A DNA stretch of 64,000 nucleotides from Ptychodera flava (Eukaryota; Hemichordata; Enteropneusta; Ptychoderidae): assembly GCF_041260155.1 (NCBI RefSeq), contig NC_091941.1:37892747-37956746 (forward strand), read 5' to 3'. The translations under genes and the position numbers were made by a program. The notes below the pieces were generated by a model that saw nothing but the letters and a program-made list of their open reading frames with translations, was not told the DNA's origin and ran no database searches. This document shows, in pieces, positions 12,541 to 25,115 of the stretch. Each line of letters opens with the position of its first letter. The first letter of the stretch is position 1.

Positions 12541-13550
12541 TTCTTGAAGATGAAAGTTTATATCAAGAAACCATTTGCGAGCCTTCTACCTGTTTATTGA
12601 TGGCGATAAAATAACAAAAGACGGAGTTTGTGGTCTGGATTGAAGGTACCCTTACCAAGGTCATGTGATCTGTTGATTTCTTCTTGTTCAGGTTCACACT
12701 AGTTCCAAACATGAACAAGAAGATCACATTTGTTAAACACTTTGAGCAAAGATTTCTACATTTATCAAATATAAAATGTTGATATCTGCAAAACTTTTAA
12801 TCGTGTCTTTTTGGTATTTGGTAGCATGAAGCCTGATATGGTATTTTCTTTTACATGTATTCTGTACCAGCACTTCTTGTACTTCTGGAGCCAAATTATA
12901 AAGTAATCAAAGTGACTGTGGACATCCCAGGTCTCACGTCATTTTTTTGACAGGAAAGTAAAATTTATTGACAAATAGTGAGTTTGATAGTAGATATGTC
13001 TACCATCAACATACAGCGTAATGTCTACAAACTGTAAAGAAGTAAAGCAAGTGGAGAATGTACAAAGAATGTTTTGAAAACAAAGTGACAAAAACATAAT
13101 GTCAATAGAGTGCAGTTTAACCGTCAAAATTAGTTCAAGGCGCATCCTATATCACCAAGTCTCACCAGACCCGAAATTTACTTTGATTTAAATTCAGTTG
13201 CATCAAGTTTTTAAACTCCTTTACTGCCCCACGCAAATTTGAAGGGGATGTCTTCAGTGTCTTATCTGTTACGTGGGTGTATCAGTTTTTGAACGAATCT
13301 GTATTCTGTATTCGTTCACTGTATCATCCGACACTGTGGAACAGTCATCATCTCTCAACCATTTTGACAGGAAAGTAAAATTTATTCACAGTGACTTTTA
13401 TAGTACATATGCCTACACTAACATGACGCATCATATCTACATAACTGTAAATAAGTAGAACAAACGAAAAGTGTACAAAGAATGTTTTGAATAACAAAGT
13501 AACTTAATTTTAACCGTCAAAATGAATGCATCACGCGGCTTTCTCAGTGA
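12541..13550. repeat. Low-copy repeated segments shared with copy B
   Basis: 12541-13150 aligns with 27380-28060. A shorter piece starting with TTTTTTGACAGGAAAGTAAA at 12944 recurs at 13363 and, in copy B, at 27855 and 28265, so a local tandem duplication preceded the large one. Each piece contains GTACAAAGAATGTTTTGAA and AACCGTCAAAAT. No exon is convincing. A short minus-strand stretch before CCTTG/GTAAGG (near 12660) is conserved in both copies, but no protein family is recognised. Confidence 0.5.
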
Positions 13551-13615
13551 ACGGGAGCGCCCTCAATCGATGAATTTGTCTTCGTCGTAGCTTGCTATAC
13601 GCGCCGTAGGCGTAT

Positions 13616-14424
13616 GTACGGCGCCTATCTGACAAAATGTGCTTATCTGACAAAACTCTTTTTAGCAATAACCTGGGGAGTTACTTTAGCCAGCCCACTT
13701 GTACTTCATGCGCGCGGTACATGTCGCTTCGCGCTTCGTACGATGTTGTGTACACGTAGTGTGCCAATTTAACGTTAATACGAAGTCTTCTATACGAATG
13801 ATTTTGTTTCTGTAAACTACTCTCAAATTGTTGACATGTAATTAATTCATTTGTATTGTGGCTGTTCTTCCATCGGCCGGGCTCGGGCTCGCGCTCGCTC
13901 GCTGTAGTGTAGTCGAGACCATGGAGATAACTCCGTATTGCAACATGTACAGTGTAGGTGCTTTTCTTCTCATCCACTTGCATGTTTATCGAGTATAATT
14001 TATGTTCTTAAATGGCACAATGAGCGATCGAGGAAGGTGATGAAAAACAAAAACACAAGTACTCTGCTTGCCATTGTGGTGATTTTGATACTCCTGCCAC
14101 CGTGAGAGCGGACGACCTCATGTGACCTCGTGCCCTCTCCTCTACCCCTTAAGACAGCCTCTATGTGTTGATCGATGTATACACAGTGATTAATTGAGGT
14201 GCTCGGCGATTTTACGCAATCAATGAAATTTACTGTATTTTTTAATTATTATATGGCTATTTTGTGATGTTTGTGATTTTAGACTGCTCTAATTAAGATT
14301 TCGTTTGTGTGTTTTAACAGACGAAGTATTGTGTGAGGGATTACTTTCCACAAATGAGTAAGGCTAAAAGCAGTAATTAGTTATTTTTGTCAGATAAGCA
14401 CGTTTTGTCAGAAAAGCGCCGTAC
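13616..14424. mobile_element. Inverted-repeat element, empty site in copy B
   Basis: Ends beginning GTACGGCGCCTATCTGACAA (left) and GTACGGCGCTTTTCTGACAA (right, other strand) form inverted repeats that extend about 40-60 bp and include GTGCTTATCTGACAAAA. Copy B at about 28985-29010 lacks the element and has the uninterrupted site. The interior of about 700 bp, with CG-rich clusters such as GCTCGCGCTCGCTCGC, encodes no recognisable transposase. Confidence 0.75.
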
Positions 14425-14957
14425 AGGCGAACGCCTTGCATGATGGCGTCCTTTCCGCGAAGTCTTCCCGTAAGCTTATACTGTCCACACCCGATCTGGA
14501 GGGAATTACTTTTGTAGAGAGTCATCGACTAATTGAATGCTACAGTTATACTCCTTAAAACAGTTTAAACATTGTTGGGGTAATATTTTTTAATGCTGAT
14601 TTTGCATTTTTGTGAAATGTACAAATTTCAAATTGATAAAAACCAGATGAAGAGTACCCGGTATTCTCTTGCGATAGCATGACAATAACGGGTAAGTATA
14701 GACGTCGCCGTAATCTACATCTGATTTTAATCAGAGTGGATGACACTTACAGGATAAAGAATTTACCGTGAAAAATTTATCAAGTCCATTATGAAGGGAA
14801 ATAATTTAAACAGAGTAAAACGCAAACAAAATACAAAACACAGCAGATAAAACAAAATTACTGCAACAGAAAGGAAGAGAAACATAAATGGATAAAATGG
14901 CAATGAAAAAATAAAGCAGGCCTCGATGTACTGTGGACGAAATCGACAATTCTCGCA

Positions 14958-15122
14958 CTGTTTACAATTTCTCTCTACTTTTGAAATTTTTCTCTGCTGT
15001 TTAAAATTTCTCTCTACTGTTTGAAATTTCTCTCTACTGTTTAAAATCTCTACTGTTTGAAATTTCTTTACTGTTTGAAATTTCGCTCTACTGTTAAAAA
15101 ATTCTCAACTCTTTAAAAATTC
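14958..15122. repeat. 21-bp minisatellite
   Basis: About eight diverged copies of a unit close to CTCTCTACTGTTTGAAATTT. Unit length varies, with some shortened copies. It directly precedes a degraded retroelement fragment. Confidence 0.8.
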
Positions 15123-15125
15123 ATA

Positions 15126-15790
15126 TTAGGGCCTAATTATGACACGGATACCCCTAAGCTTGAAAACTATCTCTAAGCAGCTAAAATTGAGATTATGATA
15201 GCAGAAATTCCATGTGAAACCCATATCAGAAACAACATGACTCGAGCAGAAAAACCCGCTCTGAATAATCTGTCCAAAAACAAACAAATCACAATAAAGC
15301 CCTTCGATAAAGGAAGAGGCATAGCAATTGTGAATACGACAGATTACATTAAAGAAAGTAATAGACAACTGCAAAATGCGAACTATTACCGTAAAACAAC
15401 ACAGGGCGACATAATCGTAAAGTGGATTTAGTTTACGAAATTATTAAAACATGTGCGACGATAAATCATTAACGAGGCGACTTTCAGCTTCCTCAATCCT
15501 AAAACCAAACATATACGCACACCACGATGGTATCAAAAAATACACAAAACCCCACAGGAAGGAGAATTGTTTGTCGGACGCCCGATTATTAGTGGCTGCT
15601 CCTGCCCTACAAACCAAATCTCGGAGTTTCTAGACTATTTTATAAAACCAATCGTTCAAAGGCAACCAACATATGTCAAGGACACAAAACACTTCATTAA
15701 CAAGCTAGAATCAATAAACCCCCCTTCTTGCTCTCCCCTTGAGGTATTCATACAGTTTTACTTTGGAAGAATGAAGTTGGTGGAATAGAG
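15126..15790 (+). pseudogene. Penelope-like retroelement reverse transcriptase fragment
   Basis: Translated pieces on the plus strand carry motifs typical of the N-terminal part of Penelope-like reverse transcriptases: TRAEKPALNNLSKNKQITIK, PFDKG, DYIKESNRQLQNANYY and, further on, GRPIISGCSCPTNQISEFLD with a following KDTKHFINKLE. The reading frame is broken in several places and only a small part of the element is present, with no endonuclease domain. It is an old, dead copy. The assignment is from recognised motif order; the exact clade is not determined. Confidence 0.7.
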
Positions 15791-17303
15791 GTTTAATATA
15801 ATACATAATATTTCATAAAAGTTCATCATATTGTAATTATAAGATATCCCTTTTCTGTCGGGGGCCCGGACACCCCCTCTCATGCTCTCCCCTTGGTCTG
15901 TTCTGTTTTACTTAGTGGAAAAAGATCTCTCAGACTGCATTAGACTGCACCATTGCACACATCAATTTCTCAAAATATTCCAAGCAAGATAGCCTCTCGC
16001 GTGTTCTCCTCCACGCACTTTCAAATCTGTCCAGTCAGATATCCTAGGGAAAACCCTGTCATGATACCCGTCCAAATAAACAATACTATATGGTTAGATA
16101 TTGGTTATAGCATGGGATTTTATGTGTATATTTTGTTGTGATTTTGAATTTCATTTTGTTGGTTTCACCTTTTTCAACCGTCATGAAATGACTGATGTTA
16201 ATCTGGCAAGGTACATCAGGATTTGAAAGGTCTTTACTATTGCTGTATTTTTGTAAGTTTTACAAACACACACATGTATTGATATTTCACTTCTGTGAGG
16301 TGTGGGTCAAAATTTCTGTGTTAGAGAGGGGGTTTACTAAAATTCATCAAGGTTTGGGGGGGGGGGTGCTCGAATCTTCAGAGTTTGGATGAAATTTCTC
16401 TGACATCCAGGCCGTGAATAATGACGACTCCCTAACCCATACTCATATTTTAAGGGCGCCCTCATGCGGTGAATATTTTCTTTTTGCATGCAAACTGAAC
16501 AACTTGCTGTACTGGCGGCAGAGCTAGATGCACTCGATAACATGACTCCTCCTTTTAGAAAAAAATTATTAGTTTGGACATTCAAATGACAAACTGACAG
16601 AGGAAGACTTGATAGTTGCTAAATAACTTTTCTCCCCTCGCTCCTGACCGGCAGTTGTTCTGTGAATTACGCTTTACCAAATAGGCAGGTGATAACTACA
16701 AGTGTTAGTCACAGGAGGCTGATGAGCAAGTACAATTTGTAGCTGTGGGTCCATAGCTGTGGCGTTTTCAGACGGGATTCCTGCTTTTTATGGGCTGGTT
16801 TTGACTTTTACGATTTTAAATAAAAAATGCACAAAAAATACTAATTTCGCTACAGTTTACACAATTTTTGACACTAACATATTTATTTTAACTAATTTAC
16901 ATATTCTTCCCAGGGAGCACCTATACACCAAATACTATGATGGTAGGTGCTGTGGCTAGCAAGTTTTTGATATGGTTGGACACACATACATTCTTTAATA
17001 CATAACAATAAACATACAGACACTGCCAATTGACCATATAAGCTCTCTTTGGTATATATACATATACCAAATGTGAGCTAAAATGAGTAAAAATCATAAA
17101 GAATCTTTTCATCAGATAAAAATTTATTTCAAATTTGCCAAACAGTTTACAAAAATGTCATTATCTCTAAATCAGTTGATGTAAATGATCTACAGTTGCA
17201 ATCAGTGATGAAGTTTGGGTTTTCTTCTATTAAAATATCACTACCCAAAACATCTGCATATACCTCCACTGGTGGGCGTTCAACACCAGGTCATATTGCT
17301 TAT
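15791..17303. other. Gene-free stretch; possible EPDR-B 3' end
   Basis: No coding exon was found. A run of ten or more G lies near 16357-16368. On the minus strand an AATAAA at 17123-17128 lies 176 bp beyond the EPDR-B stop codon and is a plausible polyadenylation signal for that gene. Short open frames here have no recognisable domains. Confidence 0.5.
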
Positions 17304-20300
17304 CTACATGCACTCTTTTGGTGGAATGAAGACATCTGGATCATGAATGCCGGCTGTCACATCAAAGAAACTGTAAAGGAAAGTAGATTGTTAAAAATTG
17401 ATGATTTCCATACAACAAAAGCGAAACAACATGACGAAATGAGAACAGTACTTCCGGAATTTACAATAAAATAGACAAGTATTTATTTTTACAGATGGTT
17501 AGTGTGGAGTAACTGCGTCTGATCTAATCTAGAGCCCTGATACTTTGTTTCACTTCTCATTCTGAGGGCAATGGAAAAATGTCATTCCAACTCATCCGGT
17601 TGTATTTTGTTCTTGAATGTAGGAATGTTTAACATGTCTGCAAGACCAAAGAAATCATTTTGATGATGGATTCATGGCACAGTTTTGGATGGAAGGAGGG
17701 TTCTTGAAAAAGGAATAAAGACACCTAAGTGAGTGTAAACTGTTCTAGCTGACACAGGCTATGAAATCTCATAGATACCACTTAATAGTTTAAAATCTAT
17801 GACAGGTTGAACATATTCACCATAAAAAAGGTTAAAGGTAAGGGTATTTTGAAGTTGATTGGAGTAAATTTACAGTCTTCAAAAGACAGTTTAGAGTATC
17901 TCTGGCCATTATAAAATAACAATAGGATCAAACAAGGCTTCTCAATGGGCTAAACAAGAGAGCATGGATTAAGCTATTGAACCTGTTCAAAGACAAAGTG
18001 ATGTGACAATTCATTCTTGGCAGACAGAGAACACACAAATGATCTAGAGTTGATGTCTCTACACACATTTCTTCCATTATTTACTTGAGTGTTGGTTTTC
18101 ATTATTTGTCTACTTGAAAACAGTGAAGTCATTTGAGTATCACACGTCATGAGGTTTAAAACATTCTTGACAAATGCTCGTCTCTTACAAAATTTCATTA
18201 GTTATCAGAGGTTTAATCATTCTGTCTGCCAATGGCAGGACAGTCAATTAGACCTGCCAATCACTTCCTAATATGTGATGTGTATCTATGGCCATGCACA
18301 CCAAAAGGTTATCTATCATAAAACTGAAGTCACAGTTTCAAACTGAAGTCATATGTTTCATTCCTGTGTTATTGGTGTTGACAAAACTCCCTTCCTCTCC
18401 AAATCTGTCACAATTACCCACTGCAAGTTTAGCATGAGGAAAATCAGTCAAAAACTCACTCAGATTCCTCACAATCCTTAATGAAGGAAAGTCATTACCT
18501 TCCATTGTATCACAAGTCATTGTCTTAGATAAAACTAAAGATTAATTATGGGATGTGACTGACACAGAGTCAAATGAAGCTAGATCCAAATTATTCAGTC
18601 ACACCACTGTCCAAATACTACAGTTGCTTGGTATCAATATGAACACACTGCAAAGATCTCTCTGGTTGTGTGTACATGTACTTTATGCCACTTCAATCAC
18701 GCAAGTTTTGTGAACAATAAACCACAGTTCTTTCATAGATGAACAGTGTGCCTACATGTAGGTTGCTGGTAAAATTACTATCAGTAATCTAATGGGAAAA
18801 TAAGGGGCAAATAAATAAATCCAGAACTAACATACGCTGAAAAATATGAAATGAATCAACAATTAATGAATTGGAATATGACAATTAGGCCCTGGGATTG
18901 AAACGCTGCCCTTTAAGTGACACCTCTAGTAAGTAGTGCTTGTGGCATGTTATCAAGGAATTTAGGGACTCACTCAGTATGGACAACTCCAGTCTGATTG
19001 CTGAAATACACTTCAGAGACTGGTATGCAACCCTTGACTGTCCAGCTACCAGCATAACGACCTGTAGCACAGAGGACAAAACAGCATAAATAAATTGTCA
19101 GCCAGTGATAACATTAACTGGTACAACTGCATTGTAACTGGTAGATGTCTTGCTTTGTAGAGTATGTTGCTTTGTACAGACAAGGATAGCTTTTGTAGTT
19201 TTCTTTATTCTATGCCTACAAAATTTAATTGTGAATAACAAATTAGACTTTCATTCTATATGCACCAAGGTTATGTTTAACGCTGAAGCATACAAAAATG
19301 AGGTAAGAATTTCTTACTGATGGTGCGGGGGACACCTTGATTTGCAGTCTAGTGTATGCAATGATTTTGACAGAAATCAAGGGCTTCATATGCTACTTTT
19401 GTATTTTTTTCTGTAAAACAGCAAAACCATATGCAGTCAATGATGTCAATTTCCTGAACTATGATGTCAAACCCTCATGCAGAAAGAAGTGAAAGTAATT
19501 GATGATGCAAAGAAACATGCTTTGCTACAATCTAGATTGAAACACTTCTGCATTTAGTTGTCTTCATTCACGACAAACGATGTGGTACTTAGGTCATGTT
19601 CTTCAGCTTTGCCACAACAGTTGTATTTGTTAAATTCACTTGTGTCTAAGATTGGATGATTGATAACAAGACTGACAACTTGAACTACTTTTGGATTGTG
19701 TATCAACTTTTAATGGACAATTTTGAGCCATATTGCGACTTTAAAGGGAGGGGGTCATTGGAACTGCGCTCATAGACTATATGTTGCAGCTATATTAATG
19801 TGATGCATCTAGATATCGTGCATGAAATACATTGTTTGTCATCAAGAAAGTCTAACAAGAACACTGCAGTTTAGACAGATCCCCTCCCTCTGCAGCAAAT
19901 CCCGTCACTGACCGTGTTCTGTGTGTCCTCCCCATAACTGCACTGTGACTCCCTCTCCTGGTGCTGCCAGGCTGCCAATGATAGTCTCACCATAGAAAGT
20001 AGCATTGTTGGGAATACGAACAGGACGGAAAGGTCTGGTCAGCTCGGTCACTTTGCATTCCTTGGTTTTCATATTCAGCTGGTATTCTTTACGCTGGGTA
20101 ATGTGAAAACAAAATAATCATGAATGAATCATGAACCTGAAAACAACCTTTGGTCTATTTCGCAGCCGTCTGAGTGGAAGTGACTTTTGACGTAGATTCA
20201 CATTGCTGAGGCATGAAAAACTGTTAGCAATTCTGCAGTATTTGACAAAAATAGCCTTAATAGCAAATATAATATGCCATTAGATCTTTAGAATGGATGC

Positions 20301-23300
20301 TTACAAATAATATTCATTTTTTTCCACATTTCTTAGATTTTTTTACATTTTGTCTGTACCCATTTGAGGATTTGAAATTTATGACATTTGAAATTTATGA
20401 CTGATGCCGTATGTTGTGAGTTCGAACCCGATTGAAAGCTAGCTGTATTCCCTATAAACACTGCGGTTACAATGTGATACTAAGTCAAATCAGCATGAAT
20501 GTCATTTGCACTGCAGCACAAATATCTGAGGGTCTGATGCAGCACATTAATGACACTGGACGTTGATGTGATATAAAGGAACAGGTGATATTGAGTATTA
20601 AATTATACAAGTATATTGGTGGTGAAAATAGTGATCTGACTGGTCAAGGCATGAAAATAATGGTGACACTATTTGTGGACTACAACTGGAACAGGCTCCA
20701 GTGCTCAGTCAGAGAAAAATCCCTCTTTTGACATTCCTTGCCAGAATTTCGATGAACTGTTAAAAATAGCAATATAACCTTAATACTGGGTATTCTAGTC
20801 AGTTGTGACCAGTTCACTCCATATATATGTGTACTCACTATCACTTGTGAATCTTTAGTGTTGTTAACTGGTCAAAATCTCAGCTCACTGGGGTATTGGA
20901 TTGTTTTTCTCACAGTCCTTCCATACTTGCTGTGTTTCCACTGCCATGCCACTCTCAAATTTGTAAAATTACTAATTTTTTAGATGATTTACTAATTTTT
21001 TACATTGTTGATTCATAAATATGCGAGTGCAAGGAAGCAGCTAGTTGATTCAGAGCTGAAGGCCCCCAAACCTCAAAATAGTTCTGTCTAAGCACATGTG
21101 GTACTTAATTTGAATTTGATTGAATGATATTCCGTATTGGAACGGTAAAGTTTACTTATAAATTTCAAAATTTACAAAAAGTTTCAATACCCAATTCGTA
21201 AATTTGCTAAAAAATTTCAGAAGCCAGAGGAAACACAGACTTGCAAAACATTGTAGTTTAATATGGTTGTTAATTGTAGAAAACATTACTGTCATCATAA
21301 TTTTCTTTTGAGTTATATCATTTCTAGTCCATATACATTCATGTAAAATGTGAAGTAAATCATGTTCACACGGATGAAAGTTTTCTCTGTAATTACTCTA
21401 CCTCTGACAGCATTATGTAATCATCATTTTGCGATGCATTGGTAAAAATAACCGCTTACGAGCAAACTCTGGTCTATTTTCATGTATTTGTCACTAATGG
21501 GGATAAGCAAAACCAATTCCCTTCAAACTGTGCCCTGCCAATGCAATATTCTGGTTTTAGAATATGCAAATTCCCATTTGTCAAATGATATGCACACATT
21601 GGGCATACGAATAGTGAATGAGCTATAGTAGCAATCTTCAAATGAAAATACATTTCACTCGTGCAATAATACAGAATGTGAATGGGCAGAGAACACATAC
21701 AGTTTGACAACAAATCAATCCCACACTGGTGTTCTCACACTCCTGGCTTACCACGGATGTGAGAATTGTACCATACCAACCAGGCTAAGTTGTGTGGACT
21801 TGGCCGTGAAAAGCTAACAATTATCCCAGTCTAGAATCTCCTGGTTTCATTGTCAACCAAATTAAATTCTCATACAACTGGAATGATATCCATTACATTA
21901 TTCTCCTAAACAGTGCCACTGCCCCCCAAGGCTTTGATTGGATAAAATTGCAACTGTGATGTTGCAAAATAGAACAAGCTCCACTGTTTTGGTTGTTTTT
22001 CAACTGAAGACTGGAGATCCGGCGTTTTTGGCTTACCTCTCTATGAAGAAATAAAGATGAAAAGTAATCTTTCTTGTCTACCAGATTAACTTCATCCACC
22101 ACATGGATTCTTTCATTGTATGCATCATAGGCCATTCTGCCCCTCATTTCAAATTGTTTGCTGATGTCATACTGCAGTCATCAATCAAAAATAGAAGAAT
22201 TCAGTATTAAAACATGTGTTGTACATCTGACAGTGAATATGTTTGGAACTCGCAGACATCCACATAACAATACAGAAAAATCCTTGTCTATGGTTTTAAG
22301 ATACAAGTATCTGATTTTCCTGATCGGCCACTTCATCTCTGGGTTGGCCTTAGCGAATTTTGACATGTAACTTTTTTGCTCATTTCCAAACTTCAGTTAA
22401 GCATAATTTCAAACACCCAAAATTCAATGCCTTCTTTGTATATTATTTGCAAAAGAAGCAAAGTTGCACATTTTTACTCATATTTTTTTTAGGTTTTTTG
22501 ACCACCAACTCCAAAGATTGGAATGGTTTATCCAGTCGAAGTTCTGAGCTGTCATGTTGCATTCTAGTCCCTGGAGCATGAAAGGGGTGTGTTTGTGTGT
22601 ACTTCTCTACACATAGACAAACATTGCAGCACTTCAACAAATAATGGGTAACTTAGTGCTGGTCACTGCATATGAGACAGATACTCCCTTGAAAAAATAA
22701 AAAAAACTTCTGCATTCAACGAGTTAGTGGACGAACTGATGAAAATGGTAAACCACATTACAAGAACGAGGCTGCCATGCAACCACGCCCCACGCCACGG
22801 TCCCTCCACAAAAGGAGGGACTGTGATGCAACCTATGGCAATAGTTTGCAAAATGTACAAGGTTGGGCTGAAGGCCCGAGCAATTGTTAGTGCAAACATT
22901 TTGTTGACAGTTTGCCAACTCACTAACCTGTATAACTTTTCCTTCCCATACAGCCGGTGCAACTGTAATGAATACGAGGAAATGTACTGTTTACGTTCGA
23001 TTCCTCCATGATTCATCTATAACTCAAGTGAAAATAGATAAACGGAAAACAGCAACTAGCGGAAGGTTGAACATGATTATATTTCTTTCCGCTTTTATGA
23101 ATAACCAGATTGTACGATTAATCAACCATGTCGCACGTGTGAAACAATATGACGATTTATGTAAGTGCATTGTAGGTTACCCTCTGGTATAATTCACCAA
23201 GCAGCTGAGTGCGCATGGGTGGATATGTTACCTCCATGGTACGGAGTGACTAGGACTGAAGCAAACACTGAAACAAAAGGTCATTGAACTTACGGCATGG

Positions 23301-23360
23301 TTTTGGTGTCTGTCCGTACACAACACCAACGAACACTAATATTACAAGTAAGATTCGCAT
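17304..23360 (-). CDS. Ependymin-related secreted glycoprotein, paralogue B (complete)
   Basis: Six coding exons join in consistent phase: 23360-23294, 22962-22928, 22171-22037, 20093-19913, 19061-18974 and 17370-17304, giving 190 residues. All introns are GT..AG. The ATG has A at -3. Residues 1-16 are a signal peptide; QTPKPC, then LAPAVWEGKVIQ, match the N-terminal EPDR signature. Further family hallmarks are GRMAYDAYNERIHVVDE (about 45-61), KTKEC (88-92), RIPNNATF (105-112), GVTVQLWGG (128-136), KGCIPV (149-154) and FFDVTAGIHDPDVFIPPKEC (170-189). Four cysteines (22, 92, 151, 189) match the conserved family set, and N109 and N161 are N-glycosylation sequons. EPDR proteins are secreted and have a LolA-like hydrophobic-ligand fold; a specific function here is unknown. 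The gene is one of two tandem paralogues. No break is seen. Confidence 0.93.
22784..22825. mobile_element. 42-bp foldback insertion with 7-bp target duplication
   Basis: Copy A at about 1120-1135 reads straight through CATGCAACCTA. Copy B has ATGCAAC, then 42 extra bases, then ATGCAAC again (22826-22832). The insert holds the inverted pair GTCCCTCC / GGAGGGAC six bases apart and ends in CTGTG. The same terminal sequence (CAGTCCCTCC) is found at 27685-27714 and 58499-58585. It lies in intron 2 of EPDR-B, between exons 2 and 3. Confidence 0.75.
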
Positions 23361-23870
23361 GGTTGATTCGGTCAAGTCTTCCGGAGAAATATACCAAACC
23401 GTTCTGTTCCGTTGATGTAGTGTACTTTGTGTGCTCGATGGGGAGTGACTGCGCAATTTGCTGCCTTCGGACGAGATCCTCACATGATAATATCACGTGA
23501 CCGTACAGCTACATTGCCATAGTCAGACAGTCTGATGTCAGGAGGTCAGAGGCAAAAAAGATCCGTAAGTTTCAATTCCCTTACTATTGCGTATAACGTT
23601 TATGATGAAAGTTAATATGCAGGACACGTTGTGTGAACGGCAGTCCATTCCTGATTGCCATTTCCTCATACCAATACTGAAATTACCCGATGGTGTAACA
23701 CCCCCATTAATGAATAAGATCGTCCCCAGGCTTACACAATCACTTTTTGACCTTGCCTGTGAAAGGTAAATACGACACGGTACCTCCCCAAACAGTGCCA
23801 CTTGCGGCAAGTATCGGGATACACCCCCAAATTCACTCGACGTGAAGTAGACGCTAGTTGGACAAAAACA
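23361..23870 (-). promoter_or_regulatory. Upstream region of EPDR paralogue B
   Basis: The region aligns with 2850-3360. The E-box CACGTG at 23494-23499 lies 134 bp upstream of the ATG and is preserved in both paralogues, as is the GGTATATTTCTCCGGAA-like stretch close to the start codon. Function is inferred from position. Confidence 0.4.
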
Positions 23871-24480
23871 AACTCACAAGATTTCGATTATGGTAGATTT
23901 TCTGCCACTTCATATTACAAACTGATGAAAGTAAACTTCACATTTTACAGGGTGTAAAATGTGACATCGGGTTCATATCAAAGGAAGGTAAGCTTATACT
24001 ATAGATGGGACAAGCTTATACTAGTTACGCTCGCGGTATGTAAAATCTTCCATAGACTCATATTCGACCAAGCTTACGTAAAATGATTTTTTTCACAGCA
24101 TTTTATTGCAATGATGATGAATGCAAGAATGGGTGAACAAGTAGAAACACGTCAATAATGATAAAACAACATATCAAGTCATTATGTATTATTTTGCTTT
24201 TAAAAAGGCATTTTCAATTCTTTTTTGTCGAAAAACAGCCTCAAAAAACAATAGCAACACAATTTTTAACAATCAACAATACACTACGTAAAATGCCTTC
24301 TATCCAACGAATCCCAACAAAAACACACAAAAGGGTTGAACTTAAATTTGCAAGTTTCTCGATAACAAATACTGAATAAATCTGCATGAATAATCGTTTG
24401 TGTGTAGCGTATGCTGAATGACAATTATCTGAAGAATTTTTCCACCACAAAAAATGATTTAAGCATGATTTAAACAAATC

Positions 24481-24720
24481 TTAAGGGACTTATGTAGCAA
24501 ATTTCAAAGAAATTGGACAAGCCCTTTCAGAGAATACAGTTTTTTTGACCATGAATGGCATAAATTGCCCTAAAAAGACAAATATTGAAATTTCACCACA
24601 TCTATACACATCCAATCAATTTGGACATGCTGCTACAGAGAAATAGATGTTTTGATCAAAACAGGGCAACAATTGCTCTAAAAACAAAAATATGCAAATT
24701 TCACTATATTTTGCAAACAG
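24481..24720 (+). mobile_element. Fragment of the tandem-core repeat family
   Basis: Two degraded units resemble the core of the element at 8911-10594: GGGACTTATGTAGCAAATTT, a TTTTTGACCATGAATGGCATA stretch and ATTGAAATTTCACCACA. Neither end of the element is present, so this is a solo core fragment. Confidence 0.65.
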
Positions 24721-24906
24721 CTTCTCAGCTTGTCAAAATCAATTGTAAATCATGAGATATGCATGATGTTTGATAGGGTGAATGTAGGCATTTCACCACA
24801 CAGTAGAAAGGGAAGCCAGGAAACCAAAATAGTCAATTTTCAAAACTATAGGAAGCTACTGAGGAGCAAGAAGACCATGTTTCAGAGGAAGATGTGTAAT
24901 CTGAAA

Positions 24907-25115
24907 AAAATGCTCCCCAAGTGCCACCAAATAACACCATTTTAATCTCTGTTTTTCAAAGGCTCCAACGGCAGGAGGGGGGACACCCCCTCCTGACCTC
25001 CCCCCACAAAAATACTCCCCAAGTACCACCAAATAACACCATTTTAATCTCTATTTTTCAAAAACTCCAACAACAGGAGGGGGGCAACCCTCTCCTGCCA
25101 TCCCCCCGTGACCTC
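24907..25115. repeat. Two-copy tandem repeat, about 105 bp
   Basis: A unit starting CTCCCCAAGTGCCACCAAAT and ending in a GGAGGGGG-rich stretch occurs at about 24911-25014 and again at 25015-25115 with modest divergence. It contains AACACCATTTTAATCTCT in both copies. No coding content is recognised. Confidence 0.75.

Larger units (their letters stand above)
58..14910. repeat. Segmental duplication, copy A
   Basis: Copy A matches copy B (about 22180-29405) in the same order and orientation. Matching landmarks include 61-240 with 22217-22370, 960-1420 with 22650-23130, 2700-3360 with 23220-23860, 8763-8910 with 26455-26620, 10595-10890 with 26630-26920, 12541-13150 with 27380-28060, and 14440-14910 with 29000-29405. 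Between these blocks the copies differ by mobile-element insertions and by stretches with no evident match (about 3400-8760 against 23870-26450). The ependymin-related gene lies at the left end of each copy. The repeat unit is about 20 kb or more. Both copies are clearly diverged, so the event is not an assembly artefact of identical haplotypes. Boundaries are approximate. Confidence 0.85.

Noticed and set aside
17196-17474. Plus-strand open frame of 92 codons
   Set aside because: It is the antisense of the last exon of EPDR paralogue B (17304-17370), which has splice signals and family motifs on the minus strand.
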